Shown piece after piece: positions 26,206 to 34,889 of a DNA stretch of 64,000 bases. The first letter of the stretch is position 1; each line of letters begins with the position of its first letter. This DNA is from Cryobacterium sp. Y29 (lineage in GTDB: Bacteria; Actinomycetota; Actinomycetes; Actinomycetales; Microbacteriaceae): the NCBI RefSeq assembly GCF_002929825.1, contig NZ_PJJN01000028.1:107987-171986 (forward strand), in the 5' to 3' direction. The translations under genes and the position numbers were made by a program. The notes below the pieces were generated by a model that did no database searches, was not told the DNA's origin, and was given only the letters and a program-made list of their open reading frames with translations.

Positions 26206-27096
26206 ATGAACAAGCCACGTTCCCTCAAGAAGTCCGTATTGGCCGCACTAGCGATTCTGCCGCTTGCGGCACTGCTGGCCGGGTGCGCAGGCGCTGCTGG
26301 TGATGAAGATGTCGTGAAGATCGGTGTCGTCGACGAGAGCGAATCGTACTGGGGCGTCTTCAAGGAAGCCGCCGCCGACGCAGGGATCACGGTCGACCTG
26401 GTCAACTTCGCCACCTACGAGCAGCCGAACCCTGCCCTGACCGCCGGCGAAATCGACCTCAATCAATTTCAGACCATCGTCTACCTCGCAAACTACAACG
26501 TGGCGAGCAGCCAGGACCTCTCGGCGATCGGCGCCACCGCAATCTACCCGCTGGGTCTCTATTCCACGCAGTACACCAGCGTCAATGAGATTCAGAAGGG
26601 CGACACGGTCGCCGTGCCCAATGACCAGAGCAACATGGCCCGCGCCCTCGTCGTACTCCAGTCAGCCGGTCTGATCGAGCTCACCGATGGCGGCACGATT
26701 TCGTCGTCACTCGACGACATCGACACCGCCGCCTCGCGGGTGAAAGTGACGGCTCTCGACGCGTCGCTCACGACGACCTCGCTGCCCGACGTCGCCGCCG
26801 CGATCGTCAACAACGAGTTTGTTGGAAAGGCCGGGCTGAGTTTCTCGGATGCCATCGCCCAGGACGATCCGGCCGACTCCAAGTCCGTGCCCTATGCGAA
26901 CGTCTTTGCCGCGCGTGCCGAGGACAAAGACAACGCGACATACCAGAAGCTCGTCGAGATCTACCAGACCACGAAGGCCGTTCAGGATGGGGTTCGGGAA
27001 GCGTCCGGCGACACGGCAGTGCTGTTGACGACCCCGGTTTCCGAGCTTGAAGCGTCGCGCGTCGCGGTCGAGGCCGACACTAAGGCTCAGAAGTAA
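26206..27096 (+). CDS. metQ: Methionine ABC importer substrate-binding lipoprotein
   Basis: NlpA/MetQ-type binding protein for methionine (D- or L-). Signal peptide MNKPRSLKKSVLAALAIL with lipobox LLAGC (Cys at about residue 26) and a mature part with KIGVVDESESYW, VNFATYEQPNPAL, LNQFQTIVYLANYN and VAVPNDQSNMARAL, the conserved MetQ stretches. ATG 26206 is chosen because it places the lipobox correctly; the longer open frame lacks a signal start. 296 residues. First gene of metQ-metN-metI, followed by a hairpin. Confidence 0.92.
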   Translation: MNKPRSLKKSVLAALAILPLAALLAGCAGAAGDEDVVKIGVVDESESYWGVFKEAAADAGITVDLVNFATYEQPNPALTAGEIDLNQFQTIVYLANYNVASSQDLSAIGATAIYPLGLYSTQYTSVNEIQKGDTVAVPNDQSNMARALVVLQSAGLIELTDGGTISSSLDDIDTAASRVKVTALDASLTTTSLPDVAAAIVNNEFVGKAGLSFSDAIAQDDPADSKSVPYANVFAARAEDKDNATYQKLVEIYQTTKAVQDGVREASGDTAVLLTTPVSELEASRVAVEADTKAQK

Positions 27097-27113
27097 GCAT
27101 CAGCGTTACCGCG

Positions 27114-27165
27114 CGAGCAGTTTCGGTTCTTTGTCAGATTCACGGCCAAAAGCCGAGACTGCTCG
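27114..27165 (+). terminator. Stem-loop between metQ and metN
   Basis: CGAGCAGTTTCGG (27114-27126) pairs with CCGAGACTGCTCG (27153-27165), one wobble. It lies within the operon, so it may lower expression of the ATPase and permease relative to the binding protein or protect the metQ message. Confidence 0.5.
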
Positions 27166-27228
27166 TTCGTGTTCCCCGGCGCGACATCAGGACACATCAG
27201 CAACAAGAAGGTTTTTGAGGAACAACGG

Positions 27229-28257
27229 ATGGCTCTTGTAAGCCTGAGGAATGTCAGCAAGGTATACCCGCCCGCGAGCAAGGGCGCACCGAGTGTCACG
27301 GCGATCGACTCGGTCAGTCTGGACGTGGAGGCCGGGGACATCTACGGGATCATCGGATACTCCGGTGCCGGTAAGAGCACCCTTGTGCGACTCGTGAATG
27401 CTCTCGAACATTCAACGAGCGGCGAGATCATCGTTGACGGGCAGGATATCGCCGTGCTGTCGGAGCGCGAGCTGCGCAAGGTGCGCCTCGGCATCGGCAT
27501 GATCTTTCAACAGTTCAACCTGCTCGGCTCTCGCACGGTGGCGCGCAACGTGGCCTACCCGCTCGAAGTGGCCGGGCATCCCAAGGAGCAGCGCACCGCC
27601 CGCGTGGCTGAACTGCTCGACTTCGTCGGCCTCGCCGACAAGGCCGGGTCGTTTCCCGACCAGCTGTCCGGCGGTCAGAAGCAGCGCGTGGGTATCGCTC
27701 GTGCCCTCGCCACCCAGCCGAGCATCCTGCTCGCTGACGAGGCCACGAGCGCGCTCGACCCGGAGACCACGCACGAGGTCCTCGCGCTGCTGAAACGGGT
27801 GAATGTGGAATTCGGGGTCACCATTATCGTGATCACCCACGAAATGGACGTCATCCAGACCATCGCGACCAAGGTCGCCGTGATGGACCAGGGCCGGGTC
27901 ATCGAGCGCGGACCGGTCTTTGACGTGTTCTCGAACCCGCAAGCCGCGGCATCCGCTCGCTTCGTCTCGACCGTGGTCAAGGGGGTACCGTCTGCGGCCG
28001 AACTCGCCGTGCTGCGCGAGCGGCACACGGGCCGCATCGTGACGCTCGCCTTCCGCGACAGCGCGGTTGACCAGACGGCCGTTTTCGGTGAGCTCTCACG
28101 GGCCGGAGTGGCGTTCGAGGTCGTCTACGGCGGCATCAATGAGATCCAGGGGCGCCCGTTCGGGCATCTCACGCTCGCTCTTTCCGGCGTCGATCCGGTC
28201 ATCGACCAGGTGCTCGCTCACATTCGAACGCTCACGACCGTCACGGAGGTGCGCTGA
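27229..28257 (+). CDS. metN: Methionine ABC importer ATPase
   Basis: Powers methionine uptake. Walker A GYSGAGKST, Q-loop FQQFNLLGSRTV, signature LSGGQKQRVGIARAL, Walker B ILLADEATSALDPET, and His-switch ITHEMDVI. The last ~80 residues (LAVLRERHTGRIVTLAF onward) form the NIL regulatory domain that binds methionine and inhibits the pump. ATG 27229 follows TGAGGA; 342 residues. The stop is two bases before metI. Confidence 0.94.
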   Translation: MALVSLRNVSKVYPPASKGAPSVTAIDSVSLDVEAGDIYGIIGYSGAGKSTLVRLVNALEHSTSGEIIVDGQDIAVLSERELRKVRLGIGMIFQQFNLLGSRTVARNVAYPLEVAGHPKEQRTARVAELLDFVGLADKAGSFPDQLSGGQKQRVGIARALATQPSILLADEATSALDPETTHEVLALLKRVNVEFGVTIIVITHEMDVIQTIATKVAVMDQGRVIERGPVFDVFSNPQAAASARFVSTVVKGVPSAAELAVLRERHTGRIVTLAFRDSAVDQTAVFGELSRAGVAFEVVYGGINEIQGRPFGHLTLALSGVDPVIDQVLAHIRTLTTVTEVR

Positions 28258-28258
28258 T

Positions 28259-28918
28259 ATGGATGCACTCATCGACCTGCTGCCCGAACTGTGGACGGCG
28301 ACGTACGAGACCCTGTATATCGTCGCGATGACCCTGTTCTTCGGCGGCCTCGGCGGACTGCTGGTGGGCCTCGGGCTCTACCTGACCCGAGCCGGCAGCA
28401 TCCTGGAGAACAAGCCGTTGTTCTTCGTGCTCAACCTGCTGGTCAACTTCATTCGCCCGATTCCATTCATCATTTTTCTGGCCGCGGCGCAACCGCTCGC
28501 CCGGGCTGTCACCGGCAGCGGCATCGGCAACAATGCGATCATCTTCACGATCGCTCTCGCAGCGTCCTTCGCCATGGCCCGCATCGTGGAGCAGAACCTG
28601 CTCACCGTCACGCCCGGTGTGATCGACGCCGCCCGCAGCGTCGGCGCCGGGCCGATTCGCATCATCTTCACGGTATTGCTGCCGGAGGCCCTGGGCCCGC
28701 TGATTCTCGGCTACACGTTTATTTTTGTCGCCCTCGTGGACATGTCGGCCGTTGCCGGGTACGTCGGTGGCGGGGGCCTGGGTAATTTCGCGCTGCTCTA
28801 TGGCTATCGTCAGTTCAACCCCATCGTGACCTGGGCGGCCGTGCTGCTCATCATCGTGCTGGTGCAGTTCGTGCAGTTCTTCGGCAACTACCTCGCGCGG
28901 AAGGCTCTTCGCCGGTAG
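28259..28918 (+). CDS. metI: Methionine ABC importer permease
   Basis: Membrane channel of the MetNIQ importer; 219 residues with five or so hydrophobic helices and the EAA loop (ARSVGAGPIRIIFTVLLPEALGP). ATG 28259 is adopted since it follows the metN stop at once and gives the standard MDALIDLLPELWTATYETLY start. Last gene of the operon; it converges with the MarR regulator. Confidence 0.94.
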   Translation: MDALIDLLPELWTATYETLYIVAMTLFFGGLGGLLVGLGLYLTRAGSILENKPLFFVLNLLVNFIRPIPFIIFLAAAQPLARAVTGSGIGNNAIIFTIALAASFAMARIVEQNLLTVTPGVIDAARSVGAGPIRIIFTVLLPEALGPLILGYTFIFVALVDMSAVAGYVGGGGLGNFALLYGYRQFNPIVTWAAVLLIIVLVQFVQFFGNYLARKALRR

Positions 28919-28924
28919 CGGTGG

Positions 28925-29416
28925 CTAGTCGAAGTCGAGGCTGAGCTTGCGCAGCAGGCCGGCCAGCCGGTCCTGATCGGTCACCGAGAGGGTGTCGAGC
29001 AGCTCAGCCTCGGCGTCGACGAGCCGGGTGATGGCGGCATCCACGCGGGTCAGACCGGCCGGGGTCATGCCCACGAGGATGCCGCGGCCGTCGTTGGGCG
29101 CAGAGCGGCGCTTGACCAGATCGCGGTCGACGAGACGGTCGATGCGGTTCGTCATGGTGCCGCTGGAAACAAGTGTCTGCTGCAAAAGGGCTTTCGGGCT
29201 CAGCTCGTAGGGGGTTCCCGCGCGGCGCAGCGCCGAGAGCACATCGAACTCCCACGACGCGAGCTCTGAGCGGGAGAAGGCGGTGCGGCGGGCCCGGTCG
29301 AGGTGCTTGGACAATCGAGCGACTCGGCTGAGGACCTGCAGCGGCGCAAAATCAAGATCGGGCCGTTCACGCAGCCACGAATCGACGATTCGGTCGACTT
29401 CATCATGGCCAGGCAT
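28925..29416 (-). CDS. MarR-family transcriptional regulator
   Basis: Dimeric winged-helix repressor/sensor; 163 residues from ATG 29416. Features: N-terminal dimer helix, the winged-helix core SELASWEFDVLSALRRAG ... LVSSGTMTNRIDRLVDRDLVKR with the DNA-recognition helix, and the wing SAPNDGRGILVGMT. The ligand is unknown. It is convergent with metI and its 5' end faces tRNA-Gln; neither neighbour is an obvious target. Confidence 0.9.
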   Translation of the reverse strand: MPGHDEVDRIVDSWLRERPDLDFAPLQVLSRVARLSKHLDRARRTAFSRSELASWEFDVLSALRRAGTPYELSPKALLQQTLVSSGTMTNRIDRLVDRDLVKRRSAPNDGRGILVGMTPAGLTRVDAAITRLVDAEAELLDTLSVTDQDRLAGLLRKLSLDFD

Positions 29417-29535
29417 TGCTCCATTATCCCGCTTTTCCGGGGGTTTCTTCGCGCAGAAGCCCCGAGGAGGTGCCAGCGGCGTCGCGGGCCGCCAGAATCT
29501 GGCAGACTTGACTGGTTGCTGGCTCCGGCTGGCAT

Positions 29536-29607
29536 GGTCCGCCATAGTGTAACGGCAGCACGGCAACCTTTGGAGTTGTTCGGTCCAGGTTCGAATCCTG
29601 GTGGCGG
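29536..29607 (+). tRNA. tRNA-Gln (anticodon TTG)
   Basis: Full cloverleaf: acceptor TCCGCCA/TGGCGGA, anticodon stem GCAAC/GTTGT around the loop CTTTGGA (anticodon TTG), T-arm CCAGG-TTCGAAT-CCTGG, discriminator G. CCA is not encoded. It lies directly upstream of glmU. Confidence 0.96.
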
Positions 29608-29644
29608 AGCCCTCACTTTCTCTCCCGAATGCGTTAGGAAACCT

Positions 29645-31096
29645 GTGACAGACGCCCGCCTCGCCATCATCGTGTTGGCCGCCGGCCAGGGCACCCGCAT
29701 GAAGTCCAGCCTGCCGAAGCTGCTGCATCCGCTCGCCGGAGTGCCCATCGTCAGCCATGTGCTGGCCACTGCGCGCGCCCTCGACGCCGCGCATGTCGTG
29801 ACCGTCGTACGGCACGAACGTGACCTGCTCGCCGCCGTCGTGGCCGAAGACCTGCCGGAAAGTACCATCGTCGATCAGGATGAGATTCCCGGCACCGGCC
29901 GCGCCGTCGAACAGGCCGTCGCCGCGCTTCCCGATGATTTCGACGGTGACGTGCTCGTCATCAACGGCGACGTGCCGCTACTGAACGCTGCAACCCTCGC
30001 CTCGTTCATCGCCTCCCACCGCAAGGGCGCAGCGGTGGGAACCGTGTTGTCCGCCTACCCGGACGACGCGACCGGCTATGGGCGCATCATCCGCTCGGTC
30101 GAGGGTGCGTTCGACCGCATCGTCGAGCAAAAAGATGCGACGGATGCCGAACTGGCCGTCACCGAGATCAACGCGGGCGTCTACCTGTTCGGCCTGGCCG
30201 CGCTGCGCGTGCAGTTGGCGCAGCTGACCACGGCGAACGCGCAGGGTGAGAAATACCTCACCGATGTGATCGAACTGCTGCGCCGGGCCGGCTCCGAGGT
30301 GAGCGCCGTTCCCGTCGCCGACGCCTGGATCGTGGCCGGCATCAACGACCGTGCCCAGCTGGGCGACACCGCCCAGAAGCTCAACGCCCTGATCGTGCGC
30401 GGCTGGCAGCTCGCCGGCGTGACCGTGCAAGACCCGGCCACCACCTGGATCGACCTGAAAGCCGTTCTCGCGACCGACGTCACGGTGCTGCCCGGCACTC
30501 AGATCATCGGGGCCACAGTGGTGGCCACTGGTGCCATCATCGGACCAGACACCACCCTGCGCGACTGCGAGATCGGCGAGGGCGCCCGCGTGAATCGCAC
30601 TGACGCGACCCTCGCGGTGATCGAGGCTCGGGCGTCTGTCGGGCCATTCTCGTACCTGCGTCCGAACACCGTACTCGGCGCCGACGGTAAAATCGGCGCC
30701 TTCGTCGAGACCAAGAACGCGCAGATCGGCGCCGGCAGCAAGGTGCCCCATCTGAGCTATGTGGGCGATGCCACGGTTGGCGTGGGGTCGAACATCGGTG
30801 CCGGAACAATCTTCGCCAACTATGACGGCGTGGCCAAACACCACTCGGAGATCGGGTCGCACGTGCGCACCGGGTCGCACAACGTGTTCGTCGCGCCGAT
30901 TACAATTGGGGACGGGGCGTACACGGGGGCTGGAACAGTCGTTCGCAAGAGCGTTCCGTCCGGCGCACTGGCCATCAACGTGGCGCCGCAACGCAACATG
31001 GACGGCTGGGTTCACGTCAACCGTCCGGGCACAGCCGCGGATACAGCGGCGGCAGCAAGCCTGCGCCCCACAAGCAGCGAAAAGACTGGAGAATAA
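29645..31096 (+). CDS. glmU: Bifunctional UDP-N-acetylglucosamine pyrophosphorylase / glucosamine-1-phosphate N-acetyltransferase
   Basis: Makes UDP-GlcNAc for peptidoglycan. N-terminal uridyltransferase domain with LAAGQGTRMKSSLPK; C-terminal left-handed beta-helix acetyltransferase with hexapeptide repeats (IGAFVETKNAQIGAGSKVPH, SNIGAGTIFANYDG). GTG 29645 is supported by AGGAA four bases upstream and by homology starting there. 483 residues. The stop directly abuts the GTG of prs (no gap), an order conserved across actinobacteria and linking cell-wall and nucleotide precursors. Confidence 0.96.
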   Translation: MTDARLAIIVLAAGQGTRMKSSLPKLLHPLAGVPIVSHVLATARALDAAHVVTVVRHERDLLAAVVAEDLPESTIVDQDEIPGTGRAVEQAVAALPDDFDGDVLVINGDVPLLNAATLASFIASHRKGAAVGTVLSAYPDDATGYGRIIRSVEGAFDRIVEQKDATDAELAVTEINAGVYLFGLAALRVQLAQLTTANAQGEKYLTDVIELLRRAGSEVSAVPVADAWIVAGINDRAQLGDTAQKLNALIVRGWQLAGVTVQDPATTWIDLKAVLATDVTVLPGTQIIGATVVATGAIIGPDTTLRDCEIGEGARVNRTDATLAVIEARASVGPFSYLRPNTVLGADGKIGAFVETKNAQIGAGSKVPHLSYVGDATVGVGSNIGAGTIFANYDGVAKHHSEIGSHVRTGSHNVFVAPITIGDGAYTGAGTVVRKSVPSGALAINVAPQRNMDGWVHVNRPGTAADTAAAASLRPTSSEKTGE

Positions 31097-32074
31097 GTGT
31101 CGGAAATTAAGTCCAGCGGCGACAAACGACTCGTACTGGTTTCGGGGCGAGCGCACCCGCAGCTCGCTCTCGACATTGCCACGGAGCTTGGTTCAGAGCT
31201 GCTCCACACCGATGCACGCACCTTCGCCAACGGCGAACTGTATGCCCGGTTCGACGAGAGTGTGCGCGGCTCGGATGCGTTCGTCATCCAGTCCCACACC
31301 GCGCCGATCAACGAGTGGCTGATGGAACAGCTCATCATGGTCGACGCGCTCAAGCGGGCTTCCGCCAAGCGCATCACCGTCGTCGCACCGTTCTATCCCT
31401 ACGCCCGGCAGGACAAGAAAGGTCGCGGTCGCGAGCCGATCTCGGCCCGCCTGGTCGCCGACCTGTTCAAGGTCGCCGGCGCCGACCGCATCATGTCGAT
31501 CGACCTGCACGCCGCCCAGATCCAGGGCTTCTTCGACGGTCCCGTCGACCACCTGTTCGCCATGCCGGTGCTCTTGGAGCACTTTCGCGAGAAGCTCGAC
31601 CCGGCCACCCTCACCGTGGTTTCGCCCGACATGGGCCGCGTGCGCGTCGCCGACATCTGGAGTGACCGGCTCGGTGTGCCGCTCGCCATCATCCACAAAC
31701 GACGCGACCCGCTCGTCCCCAACCAGGTCTCCGTGCACGAGATCGTCGGTCAGGTGAGCGGTCGCGTCTGCCTCATTGTCGACGACATGATCGATACCGG
31801 TCGCACCATTGCCCTGGCCGCCGAGGCCCTGCGCGAGGCTGGCGCTATCGGCGTCGTCGTCGCCGCCACCCACGCCGTGTTCAGCCACCCGGCCGTCGAC
31901 ATGCTGCAGAACCCGGCCATCAGCGCCGTCGTGGTCACGGACACGCTGCCGATCCCCCCGGAGAAGCGCTTCCCAACCCTCACCGTGCTGCCGATCGCGC
32001 CATTGCTGGCCCGCGCCATCCACGAAGTGTTTGATGAGGGTTCGGTCACGTCGATGTTCGACGGTGCCGCATAG
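31097..32074 (+). CDS. prs: Ribose-phosphate pyrophosphokinase
   Basis: Makes PRPP from ribose-5-phosphate and ATP for nucleotide, His and Trp synthesis. Motifs: FANGELYARFDESVRG, PFYPYARQDKKGRGREPISA (flexible ATP loop), DLHAAQIQGFFDGPVDHL and the PRPP-binding LIVDDMIDTGRTI. 325 residues, GTG start directly after the glmU stop. Confidence 0.97.
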   Translation: MSEIKSSGDKRLVLVSGRAHPQLALDIATELGSELLHTDARTFANGELYARFDESVRGSDAFVIQSHTAPINEWLMEQLIMVDALKRASAKRITVVAPFYPYARQDKKGRGREPISARLVADLFKVAGADRIMSIDLHAAQIQGFFDGPVDHLFAMPVLLEHFREKLDPATLTVVSPDMGRVRVADIWSDRLGVPLAIIHKRRDPLVPNQVSVHEIVGQVSGRVCLIVDDMIDTGRTIALAAEALREAGAIGVVVAATHAVFSHPAVDMLQNPAISAVVVTDTLPIPPEKRFPTLTVLPIAPLLARAIHEVFDEGSVTSMFDGAA

Positions 32075-32112
32075 GGCATAGACCGGTCGGCCTCGTACTC
32101 GGCTGATTTTGG

Positions 32113-32138
32113 GAGGCGGTGGCTGCGGCCATCGCCTC
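32113..32138 (+). terminator. Terminator after prs
   Basis: GAGGCGGTGG (32113-32122) pairs with CCATCGCCTC (32129-32138), one G-T wobble, six-base loop, followed by TTCTCATCTC. It ends the glmU-prs unit. Confidence 0.6.
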
Positions 32139-32235
32139 TTCTCATCTCACCGCGTCGAAAGACCGAACTGCACGAACCCGCGGTGCGGACCCGTCGAAAG
32201 CCGCGGGTCGATGGCGCCGACGAGTGCGGAGGCCG

Positions 32236-32601
32236 CTACGTGGGGGTGCCCGGAGTGATCTGGCGTGGAGCGGAGGGGATGATCCCGAGCGAGGTCACGA
32301 AGGTGTCGCGCTCGTTCTGGTCGATGGCGTAGCACTGCCAGCCGAACCCGCCGGGTCCGGCTAGGTCGAAGCGAGCGTCGAAGTCGACCGCAAAGGGATA
32401 ATACTGGGCGACCGCGGTCGCACAGGCGTTGGCGGCAGTGTCGGAGGCGACCCGCATGGTGGTGAGTATGCCCGGCACAATCAGGGCGATCAACCCGAGC
32501 ACGACGACGATCCGCAAAATGGACGCGAAATGCTTGCCGCGCAGCGGCCGGTAGTTATCGTTCGGCTCGTAGCCGGAAAGCTCGGGGTGATCATCAGTCA
32601 T
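32236..32601 (-). CDS. Hypothetical single-pass membrane protein
   Basis: About 121 residues from ATG 32601 (MTDDHPELSG); an ATG four codons upstream is possible. A short polar N-terminus, one hydrophobic helix (ILRIVVVLGLIALIVPGIL, about residues 30-48), then an outside domain with a conserved-looking GWQCYAIDQ stretch. I do not recognise a function. It lies between prs and gnd, on the same strand as gnd but separated by that gene's terminator. Confidence 0.65.
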   Translation of the reverse strand: MTDDHPELSGYEPNDNYRPLRGKHFASILRIVVVLGLIALIVPGILTTMRVASDTAANACATAVAQYYPFAVDFDARFDLAGPGGFGWQCYAIDQNERDTFVTSLGIIPSAPRQITPGTPT

Positions 32602-32653
32602 AAGTATCTTCATTCTTCCAGACCCGAGTGTGAAGTGACTGGTTAACCCAAGT

Positions 32654-32705
32654 CGGCCGGCGGCATCCGCTCTGCCCGACGAGGGTGAGCGGATGCCGCC
32701 GGCCG
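32654..32705 (-). terminator. Long perfect terminator hairpin after gnd
   Basis: A perfect 19-bp stem (32654-32672 with 32687-32705) around a 14-base loop, 14 bases after the gnd stop. Both arms contain the over-represented genomic octamer (GGCATCCG and CGGATGCC). Confidence 0.75.
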
Positions 32706-32718
32706 GCAACACGGATGG

Positions 32719-34176
32719 TCAGTGCGTGGAAGCCTCAGTGACGATCTCGGTGCGGTCGCCGGACCACAGGGTGTGGAAGGTGCCGGGCATGTCGACGCGG
32801 TGATAGGTGTGCGCTCCGAAGAAGTCGCGCTGTCCCTGCACCAAAGCGGCTGGCAGCCGCTCACTGGCAAGCGAGTCGAAGTAGCTCAGGCTGGCACCGA
32901 AGCCGGGAACCGGGATGCCCGAGAGCGCCGCGGTCGAGACGACTCGGCGCCAGGCTGCCTCGCCGGCGGCGACGGCCTCGGCGAAGTACGGGTCGACAAG
33001 CAAGCTCGAGATCGACGGGTCGTTATCGTAGGCGGTCACGATGCGGTTGAGGAACTGGGCGCGAATGATGCAACCGCCACGCCAGATGGTAGCGATGGCG
33101 CCCTTGTCGATGTTCCAGTTGTACTTGGTGGCCCCGGCGATGATCGCGTCGAAACCCTGCGCGTACGCGACGATCTTCGACGCGTAGAGCGCCTGGCGCA
33201 CGTCTTCCTGGAAGGTGTGGCCGACGACGGCGATTTCGGGCCGGCCGGTGATGCTGGCACGCACCGGTCCGCGCTGCTCGGGGTGGCTTGAGACGGCGCG
33301 GGCGAAAACCGCCTCGGCGATGCCGCCGACCGGAACGCCGAGGTCGAGAGCATTCTGCACGGTCCAGACACCGGTTCCTTTGGAGCCGGCCTCGTCGAGG
33401 ACGACGTCGATGAACGGCTGACCGGTTTTGGCGTCGACCTGGCGCAGAATCTCCGCGGTGATTTCGATCAGGTAGCTGTTGAGCTCCCCGTCGTTCCAGT
33501 CCGTGAAGATATCGGCGATGGCTTCGGGGGAGTGCCCGCCGACCTTGCGCAGCAGGTCGTAGGCCTCGGCGATGAGCTGCATGTCGGCGTATTCGATGCC
33601 GTTGTGAATCATCTTGACGAAGTGGCCGGCGCCGTCGGTGCCGATGTGGGTGACGCACGGCACGCCGTCGACGACGGCGGCGATGGATTCAAGAATGGGT
33701 CCGAGGGTCTTGTACGCCTCGACCGAGCCGCCGGGCATGATGCTCGGGCCGTTGAGGGCGCCCTCTTCGCCACCGGAGATGCCGGCGCCGACGAAGTTTA
33801 TGCTTTTGGCGCTTTGCTCTTTTTCGCGGCGGATGGTGTCGGTGAAGTCGGCGTTGCCGCCGTCGACGATGATGTCGCCGGGTTCGAACAGCTCAGAGAG
33901 CTGAGAGATGACGGCGTCGGTTCCACGTCCGGCCTGCACCATGATGATGGCGGTGCGCGGTTTGGTCAGCGAGGCGACGAAATCGGCAATGTTCTCGGAG
34001 GCGACAAAATTCGCCTCGGGGTGCTCTGTCGTGAGTAGGCGGGTGCGTTCGGGGGAGCGGTTGTAGACCGCGACGGTGTTTCCTTCGCGGCCTGCGAGGT
34101 TGCGGGCCAGGTTGGAACCCATCACCGCCAGACCGACGACACCGATATTTGCCTGTGCTGAACCGGACTCTGACAC
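32719..34176 (-). CDS. gnd: 6-phosphogluconate dehydrogenase, decarboxylating
   Basis: Oxidises and decarboxylates 6-phosphogluconate to ribulose-5-phosphate, giving NADPH. Rossmann motif GVVGLAVMGSNLARNLA, catalytic loop FVGAGISGGEEGALNGPSIM, and HFVKMIHNGIEYADMQLIAE with the catalytic Lys. 485 residues, the long homodimeric form. GTG 34176 follows AAAGGAG. Divergent from gntK-gntP, which make its substrate from external gluconate. Confidence 0.96.
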   Translation of the reverse strand: MSESGSAQANIGVVGLAVMGSNLARNLAGREGNTVAVYNRSPERTRLLTTEHPEANFVASENIADFVASLTKPRTAIIMVQAGRGTDAVISQLSELFEPGDIIVDGGNADFTDTIRREKEQSAKSINFVGAGISGGEEGALNGPSIMPGGSVEAYKTLGPILESIAAVVDGVPCVTHIGTDGAGHFVKMIHNGIEYADMQLIAEAYDLLRKVGGHSPEAIADIFTDWNDGELNSYLIEITAEILRQVDAKTGQPFIDVVLDEAGSKGTGVWTVQNALDLGVPVGGIAEAVFARAVSSHPEQRGPVRASITGRPEIAVVGHTFQEDVRQALYASKIVAYAQGFDAIIAGATKYNWNIDKGAIATIWRGGCIIRAQFLNRIVTAYDNDPSISSLLVDPYFAEAVAAGEAAWRRVVSTAALSGIPVPGFGASLSYFDSLASERLPAALVQGQRDFFGAHTYHRVDMPGTFHTLWSGDRTEIVTEASTH

Positions 34177-34376
34177 GTTTTCTCCTTTGGGACTGTGTTG
34201 AACAGACCGCCTACGAGTTTAGCGCACGGGCCTGATTAGTCCCACAAGCGGGGGACACGCGCGATTTCTTTGAAACAGATATAAGTGTTAGCGTGCTCGT
34301 TGTAATCTGATTTATTGCGCGTTGCTCGCGCTGTGATCCTATGTAATGAAGCAGCGGCCCAGCGGAGCGGAGCACT

Positions 34377-34889
34377 ATGCCTAACTACTTTCACACCCCT
34401 ATCGTCGTGATGGGAGTTCAGGGGTGTGGTAAATCCACTATCGGCCGCGCACTGGCGGATGCCCGTGGCCTGCGATTTCTCGACGGTGACGACCTGCACA
34501 GCGTGGCCGCGCGCACCAAGATGTCGTCTGGGCATCCGCTTACCGATGAGGATCGCCTGCCATGGCTGACCCGCATCGCCGAGACGATAGCGGACGCCGT
34601 TGCCCAGGGTGAACCCGTTGTCGTCGCCTGCTCCGCCCTCAAGCGCAGCTACCGCGATCTTCTGCGCGCCTTCGTGCCGACCCTCGTCTTCGCCGAGCTT
34701 TACGGCAGCCGGGAACTCATCGCGAATCGTCTCACCCACCGCAACCACGAATACATGCCACCCACACTGCTCGACTCGCAATTCGCGACGCTCGAACCAC
34801 TCGCGGCCGACGAAGCAGGACTGCGCGTCGACCTCATCCACACTCCCGACGAACTCGTCGGCTTGATACACAAAGGGATAGCTCACTGA
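34377..34889 (+). CDS. gntK: Gluconokinase
   Basis: Phosphorylates gluconate to 6-phosphogluconate. P-loop MGVQGCGKST, then FLDGDDLHS and CSALKRSYRDLLR, typical of the bacterial GntK/GntV group. 170 residues. It shares one base with the gntP start (TGATG), so the genes are coupled. The 200-base region upstream is more AT-rich than its surroundings and must hold the divergent gnd and gntK promoters; I could not settle an operator. Confidence 0.94.
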   Translation: MPNYFHTPIVVMGVQGCGKSTIGRALADARGLRFLDGDDLHSVAARTKMSSGHPLTDEDRLPWLTRIAETIADAVAQGEPVVVACSALKRSYRDLLRAFVPTLVFAELYGSRELIANRLTHRNHEYMPPTLLDSQFATLEPLAADEAGLRVDLIHTPDELVGLIHKGIAH

